The translations under genes were made by a program, and so were the position numbers. From Alteromonas lipotrueiana (GTDB lineage: Bacteria > Pseudomonadota > Gammaproteobacteria > Enterobacterales > Alteromonadaceae), in the NCBI RefSeq assembly GCF_019249245.1, contig NZ_JAESDK010000020.1:27084-91083 (forward strand): a stretch of 64,000 nt of DNA, in the 5' to 3' direction. Below, piece after piece: positions 45,282 to 53,812 of the stretch. The notes under the pieces were generated by a model. That model had not been told where the DNA came from. It saw only the letters and a program-made list of their open reading frames with translations, and made no database searches. Within the stretch, counting starts at the first letter, position 1; each line of letters opens with the position of its first letter.

Positions 45282-47150
45282 ATGAGTTTGGTACGACTAA
45301 CAGCCTTTATGGGGCTAATTATTGTATTGGCCGCAATGCAGCTGTGCCAGCCGGTTCAGGCACAGTCATTAAGCGACTTACAGCAACTTAGAGAACAGGC
45401 CCAGCAGGGCCAGAACGGTCAGGGCCAGGGTAATGGTGCTGTGGGCGCAGCCGCCTCGCAGTCAGGCGCCGGTGTAGGTTCGGTAAAACCCTTTGAACTC
45501 AGTACCTCTCGCACTATTCAGGGCATGAACGCCGGGCAGCAATCCACCGGTCAATATTACAATAGCAGTCGTGGTGGACGCACCCTACCGGGCGAGCCCA
45601 CCGTGGATACGGTCTACCCTAAACAAATGGCTATGGAAAACCCACCCTACGCAGCCAATTTGTTTATTGGTGGTTTTGAGTCTGAACGTGCAGATGGCTT
45701 AAACGACAATTACCTGGTGGCGCAGGGCGATAAAATCTCAATCTGGCTTTGGGGCGCGGTTAATTTTGCCGATGTGGTCACCGTGGATAATCAGGGCAAT
45801 ATCTTTATTCCTAACATTGGCCCGATTCAGGTAGCTAATACTCCGGCCAGCGCAGTCAACAGTAAGGTCACCGCCAAAATAAAACAAATCTATACCAATG
45901 ATGTCAGCGTGTATGTCAACTTGCTTACATCCACCCCGGTTTCGGTATATATAACCGGCCCTGTATTGCGCCCGGGTCAGTACGCAGGTCAGGCCTCTGA
46001 CAGCTTACTTTATTTTTTAAAGCGCGCGGGGGGCATAGACTTTCAGCGTGGAAGCTTTCGAAAAATAGACGTTCAGCGTGACGGTAAAACCCTCGCCACC
46101 GCCGATTTATATGAGTTTTTGCGAGAAGGTCAGCTGCCAGAGGTTTCATTTAAAGACGGTGATGTATTAGTCGTTCGTCCTATCGGCGCCACCGTAGTCG
46201 TGCAAACAGGGGCCAGAAACAGCTTCACATTTGAGTTTAAAAAAGAAGAGTTAAAAGGTGAAGTACTGACACATTACGCCACCCCCCGAAACTTTATAAA
46301 TCATGTGTCGGTGGCGGGTGTGCGCGACGGACAACAGTTTTCCCGGTATGTGAAGCTGAAGAATTTTGCTGATTTTATGCTGCAGGCCGGAGATACCGTA
46401 GAGTTTGTCGATGACCATGAACAACTGGTCTATCGAATCAATATACAGGGAAGCCATACCGGGCCGTCTCAGGTGATGGTCGATAAAGGCACTCGGTTAA
46501 AAGATGTACTGAATTACATCAAGGTAAATCCCGATTTGTCTGACACACAAAATATTTATTTGCTGCGTGAAAGTGTTGCTCAAAAGCAAAAAGAGATAAT
46601 TGACCGGTCATTGCAACAACTAGAACGCAGCGTGTATACAGCGCCAATCAGTTCCAGTGGTGAAGGTGCTATTCGGGTGCAGGAAGCTCAGTTGGTCTCT
46701 GACTTTATTACGCGGGCCCGAGAGGTAGAGCCGCTGGGTAAAGTGGTGGTGTCTGAAAATCAACAGGTTGCAAATGTATTACTGGAACCTAACGACACCA
46801 TTGTTGTGCCGGCCATCACTGATCTGGTGCAAGTTGGTGGCGAAGTTATGCTCCCTCAGGCAGTGGTATTCAATCCTGATGCTACCGCAGCAGATTACAT
46901 TGCTTGGGCAGGCGGCTTTACCCAACGCGCTGACGACGAACGAATTCTTGTCATTCGTAAAAACGGAATTGTTGAATTTGACCAGATTGAAGGCAGCCGA
47001 ATTACGCGCAAAGAAGGCAGCGTGAACTTACGTCCTGGCGACCAGGTTATTGTACTTCCGGCCACCGATGTTAAATCGCTACAAGCAGTGAAAGATATCA
47101 CCCAAATTATTTACCAAATTGCTGTTGCTGCGAACGTAGCCTTAGATTAA
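45282..47150 (+). CDS. Polysaccharide export outer-membrane protein (KpsD/Wza type, SLBB domains)
   Basis: A 622-residue periplasmic/outer-membrane export protein. A signal peptide (ending PVQAQSL) and a Gln/Gly-rich linker precede the polysaccharide export domain (NYLVAQGDKISIWLWGAVNF, about residue 145) and several SLBB beta-grasp domains (SVYITGPVLRPGQYAGQ, VQVGGEVMLPQAVVF). There is no lipobox, like KpsD rather than Wza. Start ATG 45282 with AGGA upstream; an in-frame ATG at 45222 overlaps the lipoprotein gene. With the following ABC transporter genes it forms the capsule channel. Confidence 0.9.
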   Translation: MSLVRLTAFMGLIIVLAAMQLCQPVQAQSLSDLQQLREQAQQGQNGQGQGNGAVGAAASQSGAGVGSVKPFELSTSRTIQGMNAGQQSTGQYYNSSRGGRTLPGEPTVDTVYPKQMAMENPPYAANLFIGGFESERADGLNDNYLVAQGDKISIWLWGAVNFADVVTVDNQGNIFIPNIGPIQVANTPASAVNSKVTAKIKQIYTNDVSVYVNLLTSTPVSVYITGPVLRPGQYAGQASDSLLYFLKRAGGIDFQRGSFRKIDVQRDGKTLATADLYEFLREGQLPEVSFKDGDVLVVRPIGATVVVQTGARNSFTFEFKKEELKGEVLTHYATPRNFINHVSVAGVRDGQQFSRYVKLKNFADFMLQAGDTVEFVDDHEQLVYRINIQGSHTGPSQVMVDKGTRLKDVLNYIKVNPDLSDTQNIYLLRESVAQKQKEIIDRSLQQLERSVYTAPISSSGEGAIRVQEAQLVSDFITRAREVEPLGKVVVSENQQVANVLLEPNDTIVVPAITDLVQVGGEVMLPQAVVFNPDATAADYIAWAGGFTQRADDERILVIRKNGIVEFDQIEGSRITRKEGSVNLRPGDQVIVLPATDVKSLQAVKDITQIIYQIAVAANVALD

Positions 47151-47152
47151 CT

Positions 47153-47932
47153 ATGCTTTCATTTTCAGATCAGCTAGCGGCATGGCGAAGAGTCATCTTC
47201 GCTTTGCTGCTGCGCGAGCTTCAAAGTAAGTTTAACGATAAGCTCGGCCTAGGCTGGGCTTTCTTTGAGCCTTTCCTGTTCATCTTTGCATTATCTTTTG
47301 CCCGTAGCTTCATATCTGGCTCTGAAGTGCATTCTATGCCTATTCTTATTTTTATGATGGTAGGTATGGTGGCAATTCAGTCATTCATGGCAAGTCTGGG
47401 TGCCGTTGCCGGGTCGATAAAAAAGAACAAACCCTTGTACGCATTCCGACAGGTTCAGCCTATTGCGGCATTTGTAACCTCTTTATTTTTAGAGTGCGCC
47501 ATAAAGCTCGGCGCAATTTCGTTACTTTCGTTGACAATTTACCTGCTACAGATTGATGTTCAATTTGAGAACCCACTTCTGTTAATTAGCTTATATGCGT
47601 TAATGTGGACCTTTTTAGGGTCTGTCGGGTTACTGTTTGGAATCATTACGTCCTACGTCCCTGAGATAAATAAAATAAAAAACCTTTTCACCCGACCTAT
47701 GTTTTTTATTTCGTGTGTATTTTTTAGTTTGCAGGATGTTCCCGAAAAGTACTGGCCGTACCTAAACTGGAACCCGATGGTGCATTTTATTGAGCTATCG
47801 CGATATGCGCTTTACCCTTCTTATGGGCATAACGGGGTAAGTATTGAGTACGCAGCAAGTATTACTATTTTAATTTTGTTTTTCAGCCTGGCGCTTTACC
47901 ACCATACCTGGAAGCGGGTACTTTCACGATGA
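47153..47932 (+). CDS. Capsule polysaccharide ABC transporter permease (KpsM-like)
   Basis: Inner-membrane permease of the ABC-2 family, 259 residues, with six hydrophobic segments. The N-terminal amphipathic region RRVIFALLLRELQSKFNDKL and the WNPMVHFIELSRYALYPSYG loop are typical of KpsM/Wzm. It starts 2 bp after the KpsD-like gene and overlaps the ATPase gene by 4 bp. It would flip the lipid-linked glycan with its ATPase partner. Confidence 0.9.
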   Translation: MLSFSDQLAAWRRVIFALLLRELQSKFNDKLGLGWAFFEPFLFIFALSFARSFISGSEVHSMPILIFMMVGMVAIQSFMASLGAVAGSIKKNKPLYAFRQVQPIAAFVTSLFLECAIKLGAISLLSLTIYLLQIDVQFENPLLLISLYALMWTFLGSVGLLFGIITSYVPEINKIKNLFTRPMFFISCVFFSLQDVPEKYWPYLNWNPMVHFIELSRYALYPSYGHNGVSIEYAASITILILFFSLALYHHTWKRVLSR

Positions 47933-48600
47933 TTGAAATTCGAAACTTAACCAAAAGCTATCCTAGTAAGCTTGGCCCTCAGTATATCTTTAAAAACCTG
48001 AACTTCACGTTTCCTACCGAGCGTAATGTGGCAATTTTGGGCAAAAACGGGGCCGGTAAATCTACCCTATTTCGGCTGCTGGCCAAAAGCGAATATCCCG
48101 ATCGTGGCCAAATACTTACCAATCGCGCTATGTCCTGGCCCGTGGCATTGCAAACGGGCATTCACCCGCATATGACGGGGCGTGAAAATACCCGGTTTAT
48201 TGGTCGTATTAATAATGTTCGATCTTTAAAGAATTATGAGCATCGGGTTCAGAAGTTTGCCGAGCTCGAGAAGAAATTTGATCTGCCGGTTCGCAATTAC
48301 TCATCAGGAATGCGAGCCAAACTTGTGTTTGCCTGCTGCATGAATATTGATTTTGATATTTATCTGATAGACGAAGCGACCTCAGTAGGCGATCCACTGT
48401 TTCGAAAAAAAGCCAAAGAAACGCTGAAAGAAAAAAGCAAAACCAGCGGTGTGATTATGGTAAGCCATGAACTTGACCAGGTGCGAGAATATTGCAGCTC
48501 GGTTGTCCTTATTGAAGATGGCAAATTAACCTATTACGAAGACCTTGAAGAAGGTATCTCGGTTTACACCAACCAGCCGAAAAAAGAAAAAGGTAAATAA
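47929..48600 (+). CDS. Capsule polysaccharide ABC transporter ATPase (KpsT-like)
   Basis: A 223-residue ATP-binding subunit with Walker A GKNGAGKST (about residues 38-46), signature YSSGM and Walker B DIYLIDEATSVGD, then the H-loop SHELDQV. The short length and absence of a C-terminal carbohydrate-binding domain indicate the KpsT/group-2 capsule type rather than Wzt of O-antigen export. Coupled to the permease gene. Confidence 0.92.
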   Translation: MIEIRNLTKSYPSKLGPQYIFKNLNFTFPTERNVAILGKNGAGKSTLFRLLAKSEYPDRGQILTNRAMSWPVALQTGIHPHMTGRENTRFIGRINNVRSLKNYEHRVQKFAELEKKFDLPVRNYSSGMRAKLVFACCMNIDFDIYLIDEATSVGDPLFRKKAKETLKEKSKTSGVIMVSHELDQVREYCSSVVLIEDGKLTYYEDLEEGISVYTNQPKKEKGK

Positions 48601-48604
48601 CGCT

Positions 48605-49723
48605 GTGCTAAAAAAGACCCAACAAAAACTAAAGCTTTTGACCAAACATGTCGGGCGCGCATTTCTTGGGGCCTGGATAATTTACGCCTTATATCTGATT
48701 TTACTGGCTTCACCCCAATACGAAAGCCAAAGCCAGCTAATCATTAAGAAGTCTGATGGGGGCAGCGCGTTTGACGCTTCATCGCTACTTATGTCTTCGG
48801 TAACCGATGCGCCCTTGTCAACTGACAGCGTGTTAGTTGAAGCCTTTATTAAATCCCAGGATATGTATCGGTTTCTTATCGAGAATCATGGCATGAACGA
48901 ACACTTTCAAACCGACGAAGCCGATATTTTTAGTCGGCTATCGACCGGGGCCACCACCGAGGATAAGTACCAGTATTATCTTGACCATATAGATGTCACC
49001 GTAGACTCAAGCTCAGCGGTTATTACCTTACAGACCAAGGCCTTTAGTGCAGCCTATGCCAACACGCTGAATACGGCCATTATCAAGCATGCAGAAGATT
49101 TTATTAATAACATCAATAATCAGTTGGCTAAATCAAAGCTGAAATTTGCAAAAAGCGAACATGATATTGTTGAGCAGAAACTGCAGTCTTCAAAGCAGGA
49201 TTTATTAGAGTTTCAGTCAAAATATAATGTGCTTGACCCAACCGCTGAGGGTGCTGCGTCGCAGCAAATTGCATTTTCGTTAGAGGCTACGCTAGCGCAA
49301 AAACGAGCAGAGTTACAAACTATGTCGGGGATGATGTCTGACATTGCACCTGAAATGCGTAACCTGAAACGCCAGATAAAAGCCTTGCAAGAGTCGGTTG
49401 AGCAACAAAAAAGTCAACTGAACACTGCCAACATCGGCGACTCAAGCGATGTCACTATGACTCAGCTGATGGCCCAGTACAGCGATATGCAAATTCAGCT
49501 TCAACTGGCTATCCAAGCTTACTCATCGTCGTTAATGACATTAGAAAATACCCGGGTTGAGACCTATCAAAAGCTTCAGCACCTGATTACAGTAGAGCGT
49601 CCCACATTGCCCGAGAGCAATAAATACCCGCAAATTATCTACAATTTGGTGTTGTTTGGGGTAATTTTGTGTCTCATTTATGCTGTGGGTCGAATTATTG
49701 TCGCCACAATTAAAGAGCTGTAA
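48605..49723 (+). CDS. Capsule export inner-membrane protein (KpsE/Wzz-like)
   Basis: A 372-residue polysaccharide co-polymerase/membrane-fusion-like protein. It has a transmembrane segment near each end (about residues 20-38 and 345-365) and a periplasmic coiled-coil body (residues about 170-290). The likely start is GTG 48605, five bases after the ATPase stop; an ATG at 48545 would overlap kpsT by 56 bp. KpsE connects the inner-membrane transporter to the KpsD channel. It is the last gene of the operon. Confidence 0.87.
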   Translation: MLKKTQQKLKLLTKHVGRAFLGAWIIYALYLILLASPQYESQSQLIIKKSDGGSAFDASSLLMSSVTDAPLSTDSVLVEAFIKSQDMYRFLIENHGMNEHFQTDEADIFSRLSTGATTEDKYQYYLDHIDVTVDSSSAVITLQTKAFSAAYANTLNTAIIKHAEDFINNINNQLAKSKLKFAKSEHDIVEQKLQSSKQDLLEFQSKYNVLDPTAEGAASQQIAFSLEATLAQKRAELQTMSGMMSDIAPEMRNLKRQIKALQESVEQQKSQLNTANIGDSSDVTMTQLMAQYSDMQIQLQLAIQAYSSSLMTLENTRVETYQKLQHLITVERPTLPESNKYPQIIYNLVLFGVILCLIYAVGRIIVATIKEL

Positions 49724-49736
49724 GCGTTTGTCAACG

Positions 49737-49788
49737 AATCTTACATTGCCCCTACCCTGCTATGTTTGGCAAGGCGCAATGTAAGATT
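49737..49788. repeat. 13-bp perfect inverted repeat after the capsule operon
   Basis: AATCTTACATTGC (49737-49749) is the exact reverse complement of GCAATGTAAGATT (49776-49788), with a 26-nt spacer. It begins 14 bp after the KpsE-like stop. There is no T tract, so it may be an mRNA 3' hairpin, a protein-binding site or a small repeat element. Confidence 0.7.
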
Positions 49789-49946
49789 GGTACGCTGGTT
49801 TGTTAACACAATACACATCAAATTTATTGCTTATGTCAGCAGTCGCACGCTCTGCAGCAGTTGCAGCATCAGTCTTTTAACCTTTTCTTTACTTGTGTAT
49901 TCTAAGCGCCTCTAGTATAACGACGGTACCTGCGGGTACATCTCAG

Positions 49947-49968
49947 TCACGTAAACAGACGCAGTGCT
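49947..49968 (+). promoter_or_regulatory. Element shared with the isocitrate dehydrogenase promoter region (copy 2)
   Basis: TCACGTAAACAG plus GTGCT at the same spacing as at 37692, 70 bp before the transporter start. See that entry for the comparison. A GTACC-TGCG-GGTAC hairpin lies just upstream (49926-49939). Confidence 0.4.
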
Positions 49969-50016
49969 GTCTACTTCTATACCGAACTTACAAATAAAAT
50001 AATACGGAATTTGATT

Positions 50017-51540
50017 GTGACCACAAAAACATCCAACGACGCGAGTTTCTTCGGCCATCCAGGGGGGCTGATGACATTGTTCTTCACAGAAATGTGGGAA
50101 CGTATGAGCTACTACGGTATGCGTGCCCTGTTAGTTCTTTTTATGACCGCCTCGCTACAAGAAGAAGGCTTAGCATTCACCGTGGCTTCGGCCACCGCTA
50201 TTTATGGTTTATACACTGGTGCGGTGTATTTTATGGGTCTGCCAGGTGGGTGGATTGCAGATCGGCTGATTGGAAGTCAGCAAGCAGTTTGGTACGGCGG
50301 CATCATTATTATGTGCGGCCATATTGTATTGGCCATACCCAGTCACAGTACGTTCTTTATCGGACTTATTCTGGTGGTTCTTGGCACGGGTCTTCTTAAA
50401 CCCAACATCAGTGCCATGGTTGGCGGCCTGTATGCTGACAATGATAACCGTCGCGACAGTGGCTTTACCATATACTATATGGGCATTAATATTGGCTCGT
50501 TAATTGGTTACGGGGTATGTGGCTGGTTGGCGCCCAATATGGGTTATCACTGGGCGTTTGGGGCAGCTGCCGTAGGTATGGCAATTGGTTTGATACAGTA
50601 CCGGGCTACCCGAGACAGATTACATGATGTAGGTGATGGTCCTGCTGGCGAACTGACTCCTGCCATTCGTAAAAGTGGCTGGACCGGTATTACCCTATTT
50701 TTACTTGTTTTAATCGGTGTAACCGCCGCAACGACAATGGGTATTTTAGTTATTGACCCCGTTGCACTGGCTAAGTATGTGGCAATAGCATTTACCGCTA
50801 TCTTCTTGATTTATTTCTTCGGTATTTTCTTCTTTGGTAATTTAAACAGTCCAGAGAAAAAGCGTATGGGCGCTTTGTTTTTAATTTGTGTTGCCTCAGC
50901 CTGTTTCTGGGCGGGCTTTGAACAGGCTGGCTCTTCGCTTAACCTGTTTGGCCGGGATTATACCGACCGTATGATTGGCGCTTTTTCAATTCCGCCAGCC
51001 TGGTTTCAGTCAGCAAATTCTATTTTCATTATAATCTTGTCACCCTTCTTTGCTGCGCTATGGGTAAATTTAGGTAAGCGTATGATGGACCCCTCTTATG
51101 GTGCTAAATGCGCAATTGGTCTTATTATTATGGCCACGGGCTTTATTGTCATGTTTTTTGCTGCTCAGTTGGCTGCCAGCGGTCTGAAAGTTGCGCCTTA
51201 TTGGTTAATTACTACGTACTTTTTGCACACCGTAGGCGAACTCTGCTTAAGCCCGGTTGCACTTAGCGCCGTAAGTAAATTGTCACCGCGTCGGTTTGCC
51301 GGCCAGATGATGGGGGTTTTTGTACTGACCTATTCTATCGGTAACGTTATTGCCGGCCTGTTGGCGGGTAACTTCAATCCTGATCGCTTAGACACAATGC
51401 CTGATTTGTATATGCAAATTAGCTTGTTCAGTATTGCCATTGGTATTGTCGTATTGTTGCTGTCGTTGAAAACACGCTATTGGGAAGCCCTAGCAGACCA
51501 TAAATCAGAAGACCAACCAAAACCGTCAACGGTTCAATAA
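50017..51540 (+). CDS. POT/PTR family proton-dependent oligopeptide transporter
   Basis: Inner-membrane importer of di- and tripeptides driven by protons, about 507 residues with 14 predicted hydrophobic segments. The family motif is near the N-terminus (FFTEMWERMSYYGMRALLVLF: the ExxER-x-x-YYG proton-coupling motif) and the second motif GGWIADRLIGSQQAVWYGG follows. The likely start is GTG 50017 (TTG 50011 is possible). The nearest E. coli equivalents are DtpA/DtpB. Followed by a strong terminator. Confidence 0.92.
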   Translation: MTTKTSNDASFFGHPGGLMTLFFTEMWERMSYYGMRALLVLFMTASLQEEGLAFTVASATAIYGLYTGAVYFMGLPGGWIADRLIGSQQAVWYGGIIIMCGHIVLAIPSHSTFFIGLILVVLGTGLLKPNISAMVGGLYADNDNRRDSGFTIYYMGINIGSLIGYGVCGWLAPNMGYHWAFGAAAVGMAIGLIQYRATRDRLHDVGDGPAGELTPAIRKSGWTGITLFLLVLIGVTAATTMGILVIDPVALAKYVAIAFTAIFLIYFFGIFFFGNLNSPEKKRMGALFLICVASACFWAGFEQAGSSLNLFGRDYTDRMIGAFSIPPAWFQSANSIFIIILSPFFAALWVNLGKRMMDPSYGAKCAIGLIIMATGFIVMFFAAQLAASGLKVAPYWLITTYFLHTVGELCLSPVALSAVSKLSPRRFAGQMMGVFVLTYSIGNVIAGLLAGNFNPDRLDTMPDLYMQISLFSIAIGIVVLLLSLKTRYWEALADHKSEDQPKPSTVQ

Positions 51541-51596
51541 TCAGAAGGTGCTAAAGGGCTTAGCCTTTTAACCTTGGAGACAATCTTTTACAATGC

Positions 51597-51628
51597 AAAG
51601 CCGTCACACTACTGTGACGGCTTTTTTT
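51597..51628 (+). terminator. Terminator after the POT transporter
   Basis: AAAGCCGTCACA-CTAC-TGTGACGGCTTT plus further T residues: a 12-bp perfect stem with a T run, ending 15 bp before the next start codon. Confidence 0.95.
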
Positions 51629-51642
51629 ATGGCAGATTGATT

Positions 51643-51951
51643 ATGGCACTGTATTTTTCTACCCGTAATATCCCCGGTCTACAAGCCCGGCCGTTACCAG
51701 AGCGAATGGCACTGCTTGAAGCTGCTGGAAAACGTATGACAGTCCCTGAAAAAACGCTATTAAACGTGTTGAAGCTATTAATTATTGTTCCGGTATTTGC
51801 CCTGGTACTGCGTACCGCCACAGATTGGACCTCATTGCTCTGGGCTTTTCTTATTTTTTTACTGTACCCTTTACTGGTAAAGCCATTACAGTATTCAATC
51901 TGTGCCAAACATTTACGTTTGCCTGACACCACATCTGAGGAGAAACAATGA
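51643..51951 (+). CDS. Small membrane protein of unknown function, coupled to galE
   Basis: A 102-residue protein with two adjacent hydrophobic segments (about residues 43-60 and 66-84) and a basic N-terminus ([20 protein letters not shown]). I do not recognise the family with certainty. Start ATG 51643, just after the transporter terminator; an in-frame ATG at 51574 lies before the terminator and is rejected. Its stop overlaps the galE start (ATGA), indicating translational coupling. Confidence 0.75.
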   Translation: MALYFSTRNIPGLQARPLPERMALLEAAGKRMTVPEKTLLNVLKLLIIVPVFALVLRTATDWTSLLWAFLIFLLYPLLVKPLQYSICAKHLRLPDTTSEEKQ

Positions 51952-52967
51952 AAACAATTCTGGTTACCGGTGGAGCGGGTTATATCGGCAGTCATACAAC
52001 CCTGCAGTTACTTGAGCAGAATTTTAATGTTGTTGTACTTGATAACCTGGTAAATGCCAGTGCCGAGTCTTTGCGGCGGGTAGAAGCGCTAAGCAAAAAG
52101 TCGGTCACTTTTATCGAAGGTGATATTCGCGACGATGCGGTTCTGGATACACTTTTCACCCAGCATAATATCGATGCAGTTATTCACTTTGCCGGCCTCA
52201 AAGCGGTAGGTGAGTCAGTTCAAAAGCCGTTGTCTTATTATGAAAACAATGTGTACGGCACACTAAGTCTGTGTAACGCTATGCACAAGCACAATATTAA
52301 AAATTTGGTGTTTAGTTCATCTGCTACTGTCTACGGAGACCCGGCTGCCCTGCCTTTGCACGAGAAAATGGCCACAGGCGAACCGACGAATCCTTATGGA
52401 ATGTCAAAGTTAATGGTCGAAAAAATGCTGACCGACCTGCAGCGCTCTGACAATAGCTGGAATATCGTGATCTTGCGTTATTTTAATCCGGTAGGCGCGC
52501 ATTCATCTGGCCAAATTGGTGAAGACCCAAACGGAATACCTAACAACCTTATGCCTTTTATTGCTCAGGTTGCGACTGGCAAACTGGCTCAGCTATCCGT
52601 ATTTGGTGATGATTACGATACCAAAGATGGCACAGGCGTTCGCGATTATATCCACGTTGAAGATTTGGCCAACGGCCATCTTAAAGCATTGGACAGAATT
52701 TCACTGAATATGGGGTTAGATATTTATAACCTGGGCACGGGTCAGGGTTATTCGGTACTTGAAATGATTCGGGCGTTTGAAAAAACCTCTGACAAAACGA
52801 TAAATTATAAAGTTGTTGCGCGTCGTGAAGGTGATATTGCCGCCTGTTACGCCGACCCCACGTTAGCCGCCAAAGAATTAAACTGGCATGCCGAAAAAGG
52901 TCTGGAGGATATGTGTCAGGATAGTTGGAACTGGCAATCCAATAACCCGAATGGATATGCTAAGTAA
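51948..52967 (+). CDS. galE: UDP-glucose 4-epimerase
   Basis: Interconverts UDP-glucose and UDP-galactose; NAD-containing short-chain dehydrogenase fold. The N-terminal [16 protein letters not shown] motif, the catalytic Ser in [10 protein letters not shown] and the Tyr-x-x-x-Lys pair in [14 protein letters not shown] are present. Length is 339 residues (E. coli 338). It is physically near the capsule genes and may feed their sugar supply as well as galactose use. Confidence 0.96.
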   Translation: MKTILVTGGAGYIGSHTTLQLLEQNFNVVVLDNLVNASAESLRRVEALSKKSVTFIEGDIRDDAVLDTLFTQHNIDAVIHFAGLKAVGESVQKPLSYYENNVYGTLSLCNAMHKHNIKNLVFSSSATVYGDPAALPLHEKMATGEPTNPYGMSKLMVEKMLTDLQRSDNSWNIVILRYFNPVGAHSSGQIGEDPNGIPNNLMPFIAQVATGKLAQLSVFGDDYDTKDGTGVRDYIHVEDLANGHLKALDRISLNMGLDIYNLGTGQGYSVLEMIRAFEKTSDKTINYKVVARREGDIAACYADPTLAAKELNWHAEKGLEDMCQDSWNWQSNNPNGYAK

Positions 52968-52973
52968 GTTATG

Positions 52974-52999
52974 CAGGCTTCCGTTTTAGCGGAAGCCTG
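52974..52999. terminator. Hairpin between galE and mlaA-like gene
   Basis: CAGGCTTCCG-TTTTAG-CGGAAGCCTG, a 10-bp perfect stem between convergent genes. T tracts are weak, but the position suggests bidirectional termination. Confidence 0.7.
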
Positions 53000-53014
53000 A
53001 ACCAATCTTATAAA

Positions 53015-53812
53015 CTACTCGGTATCACCCTCAAGCAGTGCTTCAAAATCTTCAAAGTCTTCCTGTTCTTGTTCAACATCTACCGCATCTTCACCGACTT
53101 TTCCGTCAGTAACACGAAATTTCAGGTTCTGAAAATACGCATTTTTTACAAATGAGTACTGGTCAAACGATTGCTCTAACTGTTGTTCTTGTTCAATAAG
53201 AGCGGCCCGCGCTTCAAGCAATGATACAACGGCACTGGCAATACTAAAATTAGAACTTAATACCGTCATAGGGTAATAATAACCATCGGCTACGCGCCCT
53301 GTGAAACTGCGAGGATCAGAAGGACCTAACACCGGCAACATCAGAAACGGACCGGTTTCAACTCCCCACACGGCCAGTACTTCACCAAAGTTTTCACGTT
53401 GACGCTCAACCCCGATTTTACTTGCCACATCAACTGTACCCAATAAGCCTACGGTAGAGTTAATCAAAAAGCGCGCCAGACTATCCATACCTTCGTCAAA
53501 ATCGCCTTGCAGCATGTTATTTAAAAAGTTTGCGGGCTCTTCTAAATTGTTAGCGGCGTTTAGCAGCCCGGTACGGGCAAATTGCGGGGTTACCGTGGTA
53601 TAACCTACTGTAATGGGACGAATAAAATACGCATCTATTACTTCCCAGTTTAAGTCCCAGAGCTTACGGTTCACCGACTCGAAGGGGTCGCGGGGATCTG
53701 AAATATTCGCGCTGGTTTGAGCTTGTTCAGCCGAATTATTTGACGCGCAACCGGCCAAAATGCCACAGGACAACAGCAAGCTGAAGCACAAGGCATGTTT
53801 AATTTTGTTCAC
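53015..53812 (-). CDS. MlaA/VacJ family outer-membrane lipoprotein
   Basis: A 265-residue lipoprotein precursor with lipobox ILAGC (Cys22). The MlaA domain signature DPRDPFESVNRKLWDLNWEV is near residue 40 and RFLINSTVGLLGTVDVASKIG in the middle. MlaA removes mislocalised phospholipid from the outer leaflet and passes it to MlaC. The C-terminus ends in an unusually acidic tail (EQEQEDFEDFEALLEGDTE). It overlaps the ccmI stop by 4 bp, an unusual attachment to the cytochrome operon. Confidence 0.9.
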   Translation of the reverse strand: MNKIKHALCFSLLLSCGILAGCASNNSAEQAQTSANISDPRDPFESVNRKLWDLNWEVIDAYFIRPITVGYTTVTPQFARTGLLNAANNLEEPANFLNNMLQGDFDEGMDSLARFLINSTVGLLGTVDVASKIGVERQRENFGEVLAVWGVETGPFLMLPVLGPSDPRSFTGRVADGYYYPMTVLSSNFSIASAVVSLLEARAALIEQEQQLEQSFDQYSFVKNAYFQNLKFRVTDGKVGEDAVDVEQEQEDFEDFEALLEGDTE

